Part shown: positions 9,929 through 17,844 of the stretch, piece by piece | Numbering within the stretch: the stretch's first letter is position 1 | Layout: every line of letters begins with the position of its first letter | From: an uncultured Steroidobacter sp. | GTDB taxonomy: Bacteria > Pseudomonadota > Gammaproteobacteria > Steroidobacterales > Steroidobacteraceae | DNA: 64,000 nucleotides | NCBI GenBank assembly: GCA_938008435.1 | Contig: CALLKK010000018.1 | Coordinates: forward strand, 186,001-250,000 | Direction of reading: 5' to 3' | The notes under the pieces: model-generated | What the model saw: the letters and a program-made list of their open reading frames with translations, nothing else | What the model was told of the DNA's origin: nothing | Database searches by the model: none | Program-made: the position numbers and the translations under genes

Positions 9929-10318
9929 ATGACCGACGGGAATCGCAGCGGCCCTGATGCCGAGTCCGCGAAGCCTGCCGGTCTCGAGCGGCTCCTTCGC
10001 GCCACGAAATACTCGCTCGCCGGCCTTCGGGGCGCGTTCGCGTCCGAGGCTGCGTTTCGGCTCGAAGTGGCCCTCGCCGTCGTGCTGCTGCCGCTCGGGC
10101 TCTGGCTCGGCAAGACACGCGTCGAGAAGGCGCTCCTCGTCGCGTCGGTGCTGCTCGTTCTGATCGTGGAACTGCTCAATACCGCGATCGAGGCGGCGGT
10201 GGATCGCATCGGATCCGAACATCACGTACTCTCCGGGCGAGCGAAGGACGTGGGGTCGGCCGCCGTGCTCGTCACGCTGGTGCTCGCGGCGACCGTGTGG
10301 GGGCTCGTGCTGCTGTGA
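9929..10318 (+). CDS. dgkA: Diacylglycerol kinase
   Basis: A 129-residue small integral membrane kinase that recycles diacylglycerol to phosphatidic acid. The catalytic signature ELLNTAIEAAVDRIGSEHH is present, followed by LSGRAKDVGSAAV. Three hydrophobic helices fit the trimeric DgkA fold. The ATG at 9929 is 10 bases after the gcvPB stop with GAGG at 9917-9920, so it is probably co-transcribed or translated with the gcv operon. There is no obvious metabolic reason for that pairing. Confidence 0.95.
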   Translation: MTDGNRSGPDAESAKPAGLERLLRATKYSLAGLRGAFASEAAFRLEVALAVVLLPLGLWLGKTRVEKALLVASVLLVLIVELLNTAIEAAVDRIGSEHHVLSGRAKDVGSAAVLVTLVLAATVWGLVLL

Positions 10319-10395
10319 GCGGCAGATGCGCGAGCCCGCATCGAGCCGCGTCCGTCGCAGCTGGCTGACCCGTTCGAGCAGACTTGCAGGTTGTC

Positions 10396-13266
10396 ATGCA
10401 TAGAGCCCTACTGATCCTGACCGTGCTCTGCGCGGCCGTCGCCGCGCGCGCCTCCGAGCAGGTATCGGCGCCGGTGGTGTCGGTGCCGGAAGTCGAGGAC
10501 TCGCGCTGGACGCGCACCATCGAGCGCGTCGCGAGCGGTGTCGTCACCATTCACGTGGATCTCACGCGCGCGTTCGACACCGAGTGGAACATGTCCACGC
10601 AGGCGACGGGCTTCGTCGTCGACGCCAAGCGCGGCTTGATTCTCACCAATCGTCACGTCGTCACGCCGGGGCCGGTCACGGCGCAGGCCGTGTTCGTCAA
10701 CCGCGAGGAGGTCAAGCTCTATCCGGTGTACCGCGATCCCGTGCACGACTTCGGCTTCTATCGCTACGACCCCTCGAAGCTGCGCTTCATCAAGCCGACC
10801 GAGCTGAAGCTCCATCCGGCCGGCGCGCAGGTCGGCCGCGAGATTCGCGTGATCGGCAACGACGCGGGCGAGCAGCTCTCGATTCTCGCGGGCACGCTCG
10901 CGCGACTCGATCGCGAGGCGCCGAATTACGGCGTCGGCAAGTACAACGACTTCAACACGTTCTACTACCAGGCCGCTTCGAGCACTTCGGGCGGCTCTTC
11001 CGGTTCGCCCGTCATCGATATCGAAGGGCGTGTCGTGGCGCTCAACGCAGGCGGCAGCACTGCGGCGGCATCGAGCTTTTATCTGCCGCTCGACCGCGTC
11101 GTGCGCGCGCTGCGTCTCATTCAAGCCGGCAAGCCGGTCACGCGCGGCACGCTGCAGACGGTGTTCTCGTACACGCCGTTCGACGAGCTGCGGCGCTTGG
11201 GGCTGCGCGCCGAGACGGAGGAGGAAGTGCGGCGGGCATTCCCGCGCGGCACCGGCATGCTCGTCGTGGACGAGGTGCAGCGCGGCTCGCCGGCCGAGAA
11301 GATCATTCAACCCGGCGACATCCTCGTACGTATCAACGGCAAGCTGAGCGTCGATTTCAACGCGCTCGCGGACGTGCTCGACGAAGGAGTGGGGCAGACG
11401 GTTTCGCTCACGCTGGAACGCGGCGGCGAGGTGCTCGAACGGCAGATCACCGTGCAGGATCTCTACGAGATCACGCCCGACAAGTATCTCGAGTTCGGCG
11501 ATGCCGTCGTGCACGAGCTGTCGTGGCAGCAAGCGCGCCACATCAATGTGCCGATCAGCGGCGTCTACGTCGCGAATCCGGGCTATGTCTTCGGTGCCGC
11601 AGCCGTGCCGCGCGGCGCCGTGATCAAGGAGGTCAACGGCCAGCCGATCGCCAAGCTCGATGACTTCGAGGCGATCGTGCGCAACATGAAGGACGCCGAG
11701 CGCGCCACGATCCGCTACTTCACGATCGACGATCCGAGCACGGCGCAATGGCGCGTCATCCGCATGGATCGGCGCTGGTTCCCGGCAGCGCGTTGTCGCC
11801 GCGACGATCAGCTCGGCACATGGCCGTGTACGGCGTGGCAGGGCGACGGCGTCGCCGAGCCGCCGCAACCAGCGACGACGACTTTCCCGAAAACGAACGA
11901 TCCGATCGTCACGCGGCTCGCGCCGTCGCTCGTGCTCGTGAACTTCGACATGCCGTATTCGGTGTCAGGCATCACCGAGCGCAACTACTACGGCACCGGC
12001 ATCATCGTCGATGCCGAGCGCGGTCTCGTCGCCGTCGATCGCAACACGGTGCCGGTGCCGCTCGGCGATGTACGTCTGACCTTCGCCGGTACGATCGAGA
12101 TTCCAGGTCGCGTCGAGTACATCCATCCGCTCCACAATCTTGCGATGGTCGCCTACGACCCCAAGCTGATCGGCGCGACGCCGGTGCGCGCGGCCACGTT
12201 CAAGCCGGTCGAGCTCCATCCGGGCGAGAGCGTTTGGGTCGTCGGCTTGCGCGGCGACGGCAAGGTGCAATCGCGTCAGGCGACCGTCGCTTCGGTCGAC
12301 CCCGTGCAGTACCCGCTGTCGCGCACGCTCAGGTTCCGCGAGTCCAATCTCGAGACGGTGAGCTTGGTCAACGGTCCGAGCGAGTACGACGGTGTCATCG
12401 TCAACAAGAACGGCGAAGTGCTGGCGAGCTGGGCGAGCTTCGCATACGAAGCCGGGCGCGACACGGCGCAGGAGAATCGCGGCATTCCCGCCGAGCTCAT
12501 CGTTGAGATGCTCGATCTCGTGCGTGCAGGTCGCCCGCTGCATTCGCTCGAAGCGGAGCTGGTGCCGATTCCGCTGGCTGCGGCCAGCAAGCTCGGGCTC
12601 TCGCAGGAATGGATCAAGCGCATCACGGCGCACAGTCCCGAGCGTCGACAGGTGCTGAGCGTCGCGCGGCTCGTGGGCGGCTCGCCGGCGGCCAACGTCC
12701 TGCGCACGGGCGATCTCATCCTCGAGATCGAGGGCACGATCGTGAATCGTTTCCGCGAGGTCGAGCGCGCCGTACAGAAGCCGAACGTGCGCGTCGTCGT
12801 GCTGCGTAACGGACAGGAGCAGACGATCGACGTGCCGACGGTGGCGCTTGGCGGTGCGGCGCTCGATCGCGTGCTCGTCTGGGCCGGCGCGGTGCTGCAA
12901 ATGCCGCATCGGGCGCTCTCGGCACAACGCGGCATCGAGCCTACGGGCGTATTCGTCGCGTATTTCTCGTACGGCTCTCCGGCCACGCGCTACAAGCTGT
13001 GGGCGGGGCGGCGCATCGTCGAGGTCGACGGTCAACCGACGCCCGACCTCGACGCGTTCATCCGCGCCGTGGCCGGACGCGAGGATTCGAGCTCGGTGCG
13101 CTTGCGCACGGTGACGTGGAACGGCGCGACCGAGGTCATCACGCTCAAGCTCGATCATCAGTATTGGCCGATGTACGAGCTCAGGCGCACGGCCGAGGGC
13201 TGGAAGCGCTTCGGCCCAGGTGCGTCCCAGGAGTCGAGCCCGCAGGCTGCCAGCAAGCTCGAGTGA
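10396..13266 (+). CDS. Tandem HtrA-like protein: active trypsin-like domain plus degenerate copy, with PDZ domains
   Basis: A 956-residue exported protein with a signal peptide (residues 1-19, cleavage after ARA). The first half has a complete trypsin-like triad: His87 in LTNRHVV, Asp118 in DPVHDFGFY and Ser204 in SGGSSGSPVID, followed by PDZ repeats around residues 235-460. The second half repeats the layout, but the triad is lost: DRNTVPV replaces the His motif, HPLHNLAM has Asn for Asp, and NGPSEYDGVIV lacks the GxSG serine. More PDZ-like sequence follows to the C-terminus. The layout resembles eukaryotic Nma111/Ynm3-type double HtrA. A periplasmic protease or chaperone role is inferred. 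ATG 10396 is chosen because it starts the signal peptide. Confidence 0.85.
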   Translation: MHRALLILTVLCAAVAARASEQVSAPVVSVPEVEDSRWTRTIERVASGVVTIHVDLTRAFDTEWNMSTQATGFVVDAKRGLILTNRHVVTPGPVTAQAVFVNREEVKLYPVYRDPVHDFGFYRYDPSKLRFIKPTELKLHPAGAQVGREIRVIGNDAGEQLSILAGTLARLDREAPNYGVGKYNDFNTFYYQAASSTSGGSSGSPVIDIEGRVVALNAGGSTAAASSFYLPLDRVVRALRLIQAGKPVTRGTLQTVFSYTPFDELRRLGLRAETEEEVRRAFPRGTGMLVVDEVQRGSPAEKIIQPGDILVRINGKLSVDFNALADVLDEGVGQTVSLTLERGGEVLERQITVQDLYEITPDKYLEFGDAVVHELSWQQARHINVPISGVYVANPGYVFGAAAVPRGAVIKEVNGQPIAKLDDFEAIVRNMKDAERATIRYFTIDDPSTAQWRVIRMDRRWFPAARCRRDDQLGTWPCTAWQGDGVAEPPQPATTTFPKTNDPIVTRLAPSLVLVNFDMPYSVSGITERNYYGTGIIVDAERGLVAVDRNTVPVPLGDVRLTFAGTIEIPGRVEYIHPLHNLAMVAYDPKLIGATPVRAATFKPVELHPGESVWVVGLRGDGKVQSRQATVASVDPVQYPLSRTLRFRESNLETVSLVNGPSEYDGVIVNKNGEVLASWASFAYEAGRDTAQENRGIPAELIVEMLDLVRAGRPLHSLEAELVPIPLAAASKLGLSQEWIKRITAHSPERRQVLSVARLVGGSPAANVLRTGDLILEIEGTIVNRFREVERAVQKPNVRVVVLRNGQEQTIDVPTVALGGAALDRVLVWAGAVLQMPHRALSAQRGIEPTGVFVAYFSYGSPATRYKLWAGRRIVEVDGQPTPDLDAFIRAVAGREDSSSVRLRTVTWNGATEVITLKLDHQYWPMYELRRTAEGWKRFGPGASQESSPQAASKLE

Positions 13267-13320
13267 AGTGAGGCGGGCCGCGCGACGGGTCCGTGCGGCG
13301 CCTCGCTCAGTGTTTCTCTC
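13266..13320 (+). terminator. Possible stem-loop after the double-HtrA gene
   Basis: AGTGAGGCG near 13267-13275 can pair with CGCCTCGCT about 30 bases later (one G-U pair), followed by TCAGTGTTTCTC. The T-rich tail is short, so this is only a possible terminator. Confidence 0.25.
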
Positions 13321-13368
13321 ACGCAACAGTCGGCGAACATGTCCGCCTCACGCCTCGGGTGTGCCTGA

Positions 13369-13374
13369 TATGAT
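13369..13374 (+). promoter_or_regulatory. Possible -10 element immediately upstream of the Sua5 gene
   Basis: TATGAT lies 6 bases upstream of the Sua5 ATG. A start of transcription the usual distance after it would fall on or next to the initiation codon, giving a leaderless message. No good -35 is seen at 16-18 bases (CCTCAC), and the gene has no clear Shine-Dalgarno sequence, which fits the idea but does not prove it. Confidence 0.3.
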
Positions 13375-13380
13375 CTGAGC

Positions 13381-14421
13381 ATGGCCATCGCACGAGTGTT
13401 GCAACAGCAAATCTTGGACGCCGTCGAGGCGCTGCGGGCCGGCGAGCTCGTCGCGTTTCCGACCGAGACGGTGTACGGCCTCGGTGCGAATGCGAACGAT
13501 CCGCGGGCCGTGCGCAAGATCTTCGAAGTGAAGGGACGGCCAGCGACGCACCCGGTGATCGTGCACATCGATCACCCGAAATATCTCCAGCGTTGGGTCC
13601 GCGAGATGCCGCCCGAGGGCATGAAGCTCGCCGAAGCGTTCTGGCCCGGGCCGCTGACGCTCGTGGCGAAGCGCGCGCCGGCCGTCAACGACGTGATCAC
13701 CGGCGGGCAGGACACGGTGGCGATTCGCGTACCGAATCATCCGGTCGCACAGCAGCTGCTCAACACCTTCGGCGGCGGCATCGCCGCACCGTCCGCCAAT
13801 CGCTACGGTCGCGTGAGCCCGACGCGCGCCGAACACGTGCGCGAGGAGTTCGGCGACGAAGTGAAGATCATCCTTGACGGCGGCGATTGCAAAGTCGGGC
13901 TCGAATCGACGATCGTCTCGGTCGTCGACGACGTGCCGCGCGTGCTGCGACCCGGCAGCATCAGTCTGTCGCAGCTGCGCGAGGTGTGTCCGACGATCCA
14001 AGCCGGACCGAACCCGCACGCGCCGCGCGTGCCGGGCTCGACGGCGCGCCATTACTCGCCGATGACGCCGGTCAACGTGGTGCCGAGCCGTCGGCTCGAG
14101 CAGGTGATGAGCGAGTTCACGAGCAAGGGCGAGAAGGTCGCAGTGCTCGCGCTGCGTCCGCCCGCAAAGCCCAATCCGTTCATGACCTGGATCAACGCCG
14201 GCTCGCGTCCAGATCATTACGCACGCCAGCTGTACGCGAATCTGCGCACACTCGACAAAGCCGGCGCCAAGATCATCCTCGTCGAAGAAGTGCCCGACGG
14301 CGAGAAATGGGACGCCGCACGCGATCGCCTGCGACGTGCCGCCTCCGCCGAGAACATCGTCACATCCGATCCCGACATCGCCGCATGGGTGGCGGATTTC
14401 GGGGAGGAGAACGGGGGATAG
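13381..14421 (+). CDS. Threonylcarbamoyl-AMP synthase, long Sua5-type
   Basis: Makes threonylcarbamoyl-AMP for the t6A37 modification of ANN-decoding tRNAs. The YrdC domain is clear: AFPTETVYGLGANAND near residue 27, KGRPATHPVIVHI and SANRYGRVSPTRAEHV. At 346 residues it is the long Sua5 form with an extra C-terminal domain, not the short TsaC/YrdC form of about 190 residues. It stands alone, convergent with the AAA ATPase gene. The start is consistent with homologues, which have a short N-terminus before LDAVEALRAGELVAF. Confidence 0.93.
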   Translation: MAIARVLQQQILDAVEALRAGELVAFPTETVYGLGANANDPRAVRKIFEVKGRPATHPVIVHIDHPKYLQRWVREMPPEGMKLAEAFWPGPLTLVAKRAPAVNDVITGGQDTVAIRVPNHPVAQQLLNTFGGGIAAPSANRYGRVSPTRAEHVREEFGDEVKIILDGGDCKVGLESTIVSVVDDVPRVLRPGSISLSQLREVCPTIQAGPNPHAPRVPGSTARHYSPMTPVNVVPSRRLEQVMSEFTSKGEKVAVLALRPPAKPNPFMTWINAGSRPDHYARQLYANLRTLDKAGAKIILVEEVPDGEKWDAARDRLRRAASAENIVTSDPDIAAWVADFGEENGG

Positions 14422-14524
14422 GAACCCGTCGAGGTGCGGGAGCCTTTGCTGCGCTTCAACAAGGAAACGCTAGCGGCGCGCGCAGCGCGCTTCTTGCCTC
14501 CAACCTCCGGCCCGTAGCCTCCCG

Positions 14525-16021
14525 CTACTCAGCGGGCACCGTCCTCTCTCTTGCCCACGCGCGCAGCTCGGCAATCTGTTCGGCCATCACGATCGACAAC
14601 GGACGGGTGGCGCGCAGCTCGTGCAGCACGTGCGCAGCGTTCGGCGTTTCGTTGCGGGCGTGCGCCGTGAAAACCGCCGAAACGATCGCTTGCTCGATTT
14701 CGGCGCCCGAGAAGCCTTCGCAGGCGGCTGCGAGATGAGCGACCTGCGTATCGTTGAGCGCGAGCCCGCGCTTGGCAGCGTGGATGCGCAGAATCTCGGC
14801 GCGCACCGGTGCGGTCGGCAGATCGACGAAGAAGATCTCGTCGAAGCGGCCCTTGCGCACCAGCTCGGGCGGGAGCGAAGAGATGTCGTTCGCCGTGGCG
14901 ACGACGAAGACCTTGGTGCGCTTCTCGGCAAGCCACGTGAGGAATGTGCCGAGCAGGCGCCGCGAGGTGCCGCTGTCGCTGTCGCTCGTGGCGACGCCTT
15001 TTTCGATCTCGTCGAGCCACAACACGCAGGGCGCGAGCACGTCCGCCGTCGCCAGCGACTCGCGCAGATTGCGCTCGGACTCGCCGATGTACTTGTTGTG
15101 AATCGTGGCGAAGTCGAGCCGCAAGAGCGGCACGCCGAAAATGCCGGCGGCGGCCTTGGCCGCCATGCTCTTGCCGCAGCCCTGCACGCCGAGCAGCAAC
15201 ATGCCTTTCGGCGCTTCGAGCTGCGGCGCGGATCCATCGAAGGCAGGCTTGCGCCGCCGAAGCCACTCTTTGAGCCGCGCCATGCCGCCCAGGTCGGCGA
15301 ACTGCGCGGTGTCGTATTCGTAGGCGAGCACGCCGCTGCGGTTCAGCAGCTCGTACTTCGCCCGCATCACGGCCGGCAAGTCGCTCGGCAGGAGCGCGCC
15401 GTCGTCGAAGATCGCCTTGCGCGCGAGCCGTTCGGTGTCGCTGGTCGAAAGTCCGGCGAGGTTTTCGACGAGCAGGTCGAGCGCCTTGGGATCGGTCTGC
15501 ACCGAGCTGCCGTTCGTTTGGCGCCACTCGTCGACGACCTTGGCGACGATCCGGCGACGCTCGTCGCGGCCTGGAAACGCCATGTTGAAGCGCGCGGCGA
15601 AGTGCTCGAGCTCGCGCGGGAGCGGGATCTCGTGGCTGATCATGACGATCGTACGCGCGCAGCGGTCGTGGCTCTGACAGATGTCCTTGAGCAACCGCAC
15701 GTGGAGCGGATCGTCGAGGAAGGGATGAAAGTCGAGCAGCAGATACAGCCCGGCCTTGTCCGTCGCGCGAATCGACTTCAGCACTTCGGTCGGCGGCACG
15801 TTATGTCGCTGCGCGCCGCCGAGATCGACGTCGAGCCGCCGCAGCCCGTCGGTGACGGTCCACTGAAAGACGAGCGGGGGCGGCTTCAGCGCCCGCGAAC
15901 GCGCCAGCGACAGAATGAGCTCGATCGCGCGCGGCTCGTCGCGCGTTTCGATCACGATCAACGGCACGCGGCTTTGTAGGAGGGCGGCAAGATCGCGCTG
16001 CGAATCGGCGGATGTAGGCAT
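14525..16021 (-). CDS. AAA-family ATPase resembling Ycf46
   Basis: A 498-residue protein. The C-terminal half has a standard AAA module: Walker A GVQGCGKSMAAKAAAG, Walker B CVLWLDEIEKG and the second-region-of-homology segment ATANDISSLPPELVRKGRFD. The N-terminal half (VPLIVIETRDEPRAIELIL) matches the uncharacterised Ycf46 type known from cyanobacteria, plastids and some proteobacteria. ATG 16021 is preferred, with AAAGG six bases upstream. The frame stays open for another 115 codons, but these run through low-complexity repeat DNA and are unlikely to be translated. Function unknown; an AAA remodelling role is inferred. Confidence 0.8.
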   Translation of the reverse strand: MPTSADSQRDLAALLQSRVPLIVIETRDEPRAIELILSLARSRALKPPPLVFQWTVTDGLRRLDVDLGGAQRHNVPPTEVLKSIRATDKAGLYLLLDFHPFLDDPLHVRLLKDICQSHDRCARTIVMISHEIPLPRELEHFAARFNMAFPGRDERRRIVAKVVDEWRQTNGSSVQTDPKALDLLVENLAGLSTSDTERLARKAIFDDGALLPSDLPAVMRAKYELLNRSGVLAYEYDTAQFADLGGMARLKEWLRRRKPAFDGSAPQLEAPKGMLLLGVQGCGKSMAAKAAAGIFGVPLLRLDFATIHNKYIGESERNLRESLATADVLAPCVLWLDEIEKGVATSDSDSGTSRRLLGTFLTWLAEKRTKVFVVATANDISSLPPELVRKGRFDEIFFVDLPTAPVRAEILRIHAAKRGLALNDTQVAHLAAACEGFSGAEIEQAIVSAVFTAHARNETPNAAHVLHELRATRPLSIVMAEQIAELRAWARERTVPAE

Positions 16022-16055
16022 GGCAGGCCTTTGTGTGCGTGCGTAGTTTAAGACG

Positions 16056-16137
16056 GGCGCTGAGCTCTGGGCACTGGCCAGACTGCGCGGCGTGGGCGTG
16101 CAGTCTGTAGGCTCTAAGCTGTAGCTAGCATCGCGCT
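16056..16137. repeat. Dispersed low-complexity repeat, copy 1
   Basis: Built of short variants of AGCTCTGGGC, CTGTAGGCTC and AAGCTGTAGCTAG. The segment 16116-16137 (AAGCTGTAGCTAG then GCGCT) recurs with small changes at 16273-16293. Similar word families occur at 56110-56136 and 60855-60879. Confidence 0.5.
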
Positions 16138-16261
16138 GGGTGCGCCTTGTTGTCGAAGGTGTCCTCGGTGCTCGGCATTCTCCTTTGCAGTTGGCCTTCC
16201 TTGACGGCACGTCCTGACTCGCCCAGCGAAGCGAGGCCTCCTTGACGCGCAGCGTCCTCCG

Positions 16262-16336
16262 TCCTGGGCTGTAAGTTGTAGCTAGAAGGCGCTCGCTTCC
16301 AACTGTGCCCAAGGCCCAGAGCCCAGGGCCCACGAC
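16262..16336. repeat. Dispersed low-complexity repeat, copy 2
   Basis: Contains CCTGGGCTGTAAGTTGTAGC, then CCCAAGGCCCAGAGCCCAGG. It shares the GTAGCTAG and CCCAGAGCCC words with other intergenic spots in the window, which suggests a chromosomal repeat family and not chance sequence. Confidence 0.5.
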
Positions 16337-16360
16337 GTGCGCAAAAGTGTGATTGGGTTC

Positions 16361-16388
16361 TTGCATCGCCGCGCATTTTTGCTACATT
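16361..16388 (+). promoter_or_regulatory. Probable sigma-70 promoter for the ornithine decarboxylase gene
   Basis: TTGCAT (16361-16366) and TACATT (16383-16388) are separated by 16 bases. Transcription would begin near 16395, leaving an untranslated leader of about 130 bases before GTG 16527. This is long for a single enzyme gene and leaves room for leader control. Confidence 0.5.
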
Positions 16389-16526
16389 GCGCGCGCCTGT
16401 GTAAGAGAGCACCCAGAGTATCGCGAAAGCTGCAGGTGCCGCTCGACCAGAACTCGGTGAGAGTGCGGTAACGCGCTCTTGTTGGTTGGTTAAGTGTCCG
16501 CAGCTTTGTGACGAGGTGCCCGACAG

Positions 16527-17768
16527 GTGTTGCCACGCGCTGCTAAGCATTCTCAAGCAGTCTCTCCCGCCCAAGCCTTCGACTCGACGACTCTCACGGA
16601 AGCTGAAATCCGTGCGTTGGTCGCGCGCTTCGGCTCGCCGCTCCTCGTTCTCGACTGCGAGCAGGTGCGCCGTCAGTACCATGCGCTCAAGGCTGCGTTG
16701 CCGGGCGTCGATCTGCATTACGCGTTGAAGCCGCTGCCGCACGCTGCGGTCGTCGCGACGCTGCGCGACGAAGGCGCCTTCTTCGATCTTGCGACCACGG
16801 GCGAGGTGGAGCTCGTCAAGGCGCAGGGCGTTGCGCCCGAGCGCTGCATTCACACGCACCCGATCAAGCGCGACAGCGACATCCGCGATGCGCTGCGCTA
16901 CGGCGTGACGACGTTCGTCGCGGACAACCCCGACGAGATCAAGAAGTTCGTGCGCTATCGCAAGCGTGCCGAGCTCTTGCTGCGCGTTTCCTTCCGTAGC
17001 CCGAACGCAGTCGTCGATCTGTCGAAGAAGTTCGGCTGCGAGCCGAGCGCCGTGCTCGGGCTGATCGAGCTCGCGCGCCGCTTCGGCATCCGCGTGCGCG
17101 GCTTGTCCTTCCACGTGGGCTCGCAGACGAGCGATCCGGCCAAGTATGTCGAAGCGATTCGTGCGTGCACGGATCTGATGGCCGAGGCGCTGCTCGCCGG
17201 CTTGCCGGCGCTCGACGTGCTCGACATCGGCGGCGGTTTTCCGGTGCCGTACAACGACGAGGTCATGCCGGTCGACGAGTTCTGCGCGCCGATCCGCGAA
17301 GCGCTCGCGCGTCTGCCGAAGCACGTGCGCGTCATCGCCGAGCCGGGCCGTTTCATCTGCGCGCCTGCGGCGATCGCCGTCTCGAGCGTGATGGGCAAGG
17401 CCAAGCGCGACGGTCGTTGGTGGTATTACCTCGACGACGGCTTGTACGGCTCGTACAGCGGCCAGCTGTTCGATCACGCGAAGTATCCGGTCGTCGCTCT
17501 GCGGCAGGACGGCGAGCGCATGCCGAGCGTGCTGGCCGGCCCAACCTGCGACTCGATCGACGTGATCGACGAGAACATTTTGTTGCCCGAGCTCGAAGTC
17601 GGCGATCTGCTCGTCGGACGCATGATGGGCGCCTACACCTGGGCGAGCGCAACGGACTTCAATTTCTTCAAGCGCGCCAAGGTCGTCGTCATGAACGAGC
17701 CTCCGGCGGATGCACGGCGCGTCGTGCGCCTGCAACGCAAGGTCGCAGGCCGCAAGTCGGCGGCGTAG
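16527..17768 (+). CDS. Ornithine/lysine decarboxylase, PLP fold type III
   Basis: A 413-residue decarboxylase of the eukaryotic-like (alanine-racemase fold) family that makes putrescine or cadaverine. The PLP lysine is in HYALKPLPH, the phosphate-binding loop is DIGGGFPVPY, and the catalytic cysteine is in GPTCDSIDVIDEN. RPNAVVDL-type and SFHVGSQTSDP segments are also typical (here FRSPNAVVDLSKKFG). The start is taken as GTG 16527 with ACGAGG at 16511-16516; TTG 16530 is the next option, and the first 20 residues are not conserved. It is preceded by a probable promoter and a long leader. Substrate preference cannot be read from sequence alone. Confidence 0.88.
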   Translation: MLPRAAKHSQAVSPAQAFDSTTLTEAEIRALVARFGSPLLVLDCEQVRRQYHALKAALPGVDLHYALKPLPHAAVVATLRDEGAFFDLATTGEVELVKAQGVAPERCIHTHPIKRDSDIRDALRYGVTTFVADNPDEIKKFVRYRKRAELLLRVSFRSPNAVVDLSKKFGCEPSAVLGLIELARRFGIRVRGLSFHVGSQTSDPAKYVEAIRACTDLMAEALLAGLPALDVLDIGGGFPVPYNDEVMPVDEFCAPIREALARLPKHVRVIAEPGRFICAPAAIAVSSVMGKAKRDGRWWYYLDDGLYGSYSGQLFDHAKYPVVALRQDGERMPSVLAGPTCDSIDVIDENILLPELEVGDLLVGRMMGAYTWASATDFNFFKRAKVVVMNEPPADARRVVRLQRKVAGRKSAA

Positions 17769-17844
17769 CGCTTCGACCCGACAGCTCGCAGGCGCAATGT
17801 CTGCGGGCGCTTGGCGCGTCTGGCGCTGCTCGCAGGAGCCTCGC

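Larger units (their letters stand above)
16022..16526. other. Repeat-rich intergenic region between the AAA gene and the ornithine decarboxylase gene
   Basis: A 505-base gap. The first 315 bases hold degenerate dispersed repeats (see the two repeat entries). The last 190 bases hold a probable sigma-70 promoter at 16361-16388 and a leader of about 130 bases before the decarboxylase start. No protein-coding gene is supported. Confidence 0.6.

Noticed and set aside
14621..15979. A 452-codon plus-strand frame opposite the AAA ATPase gene
   Set aside because: The minus strand encodes an AAA protein with intact Walker motifs; the plus frame has no motifs.
16022..16366. N-terminal extension of the AAA protein by 115 residues
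   Set aside because: The extension is encoded by low-complexity repeat DNA and the shorter start has a ribosome site and fits the family.
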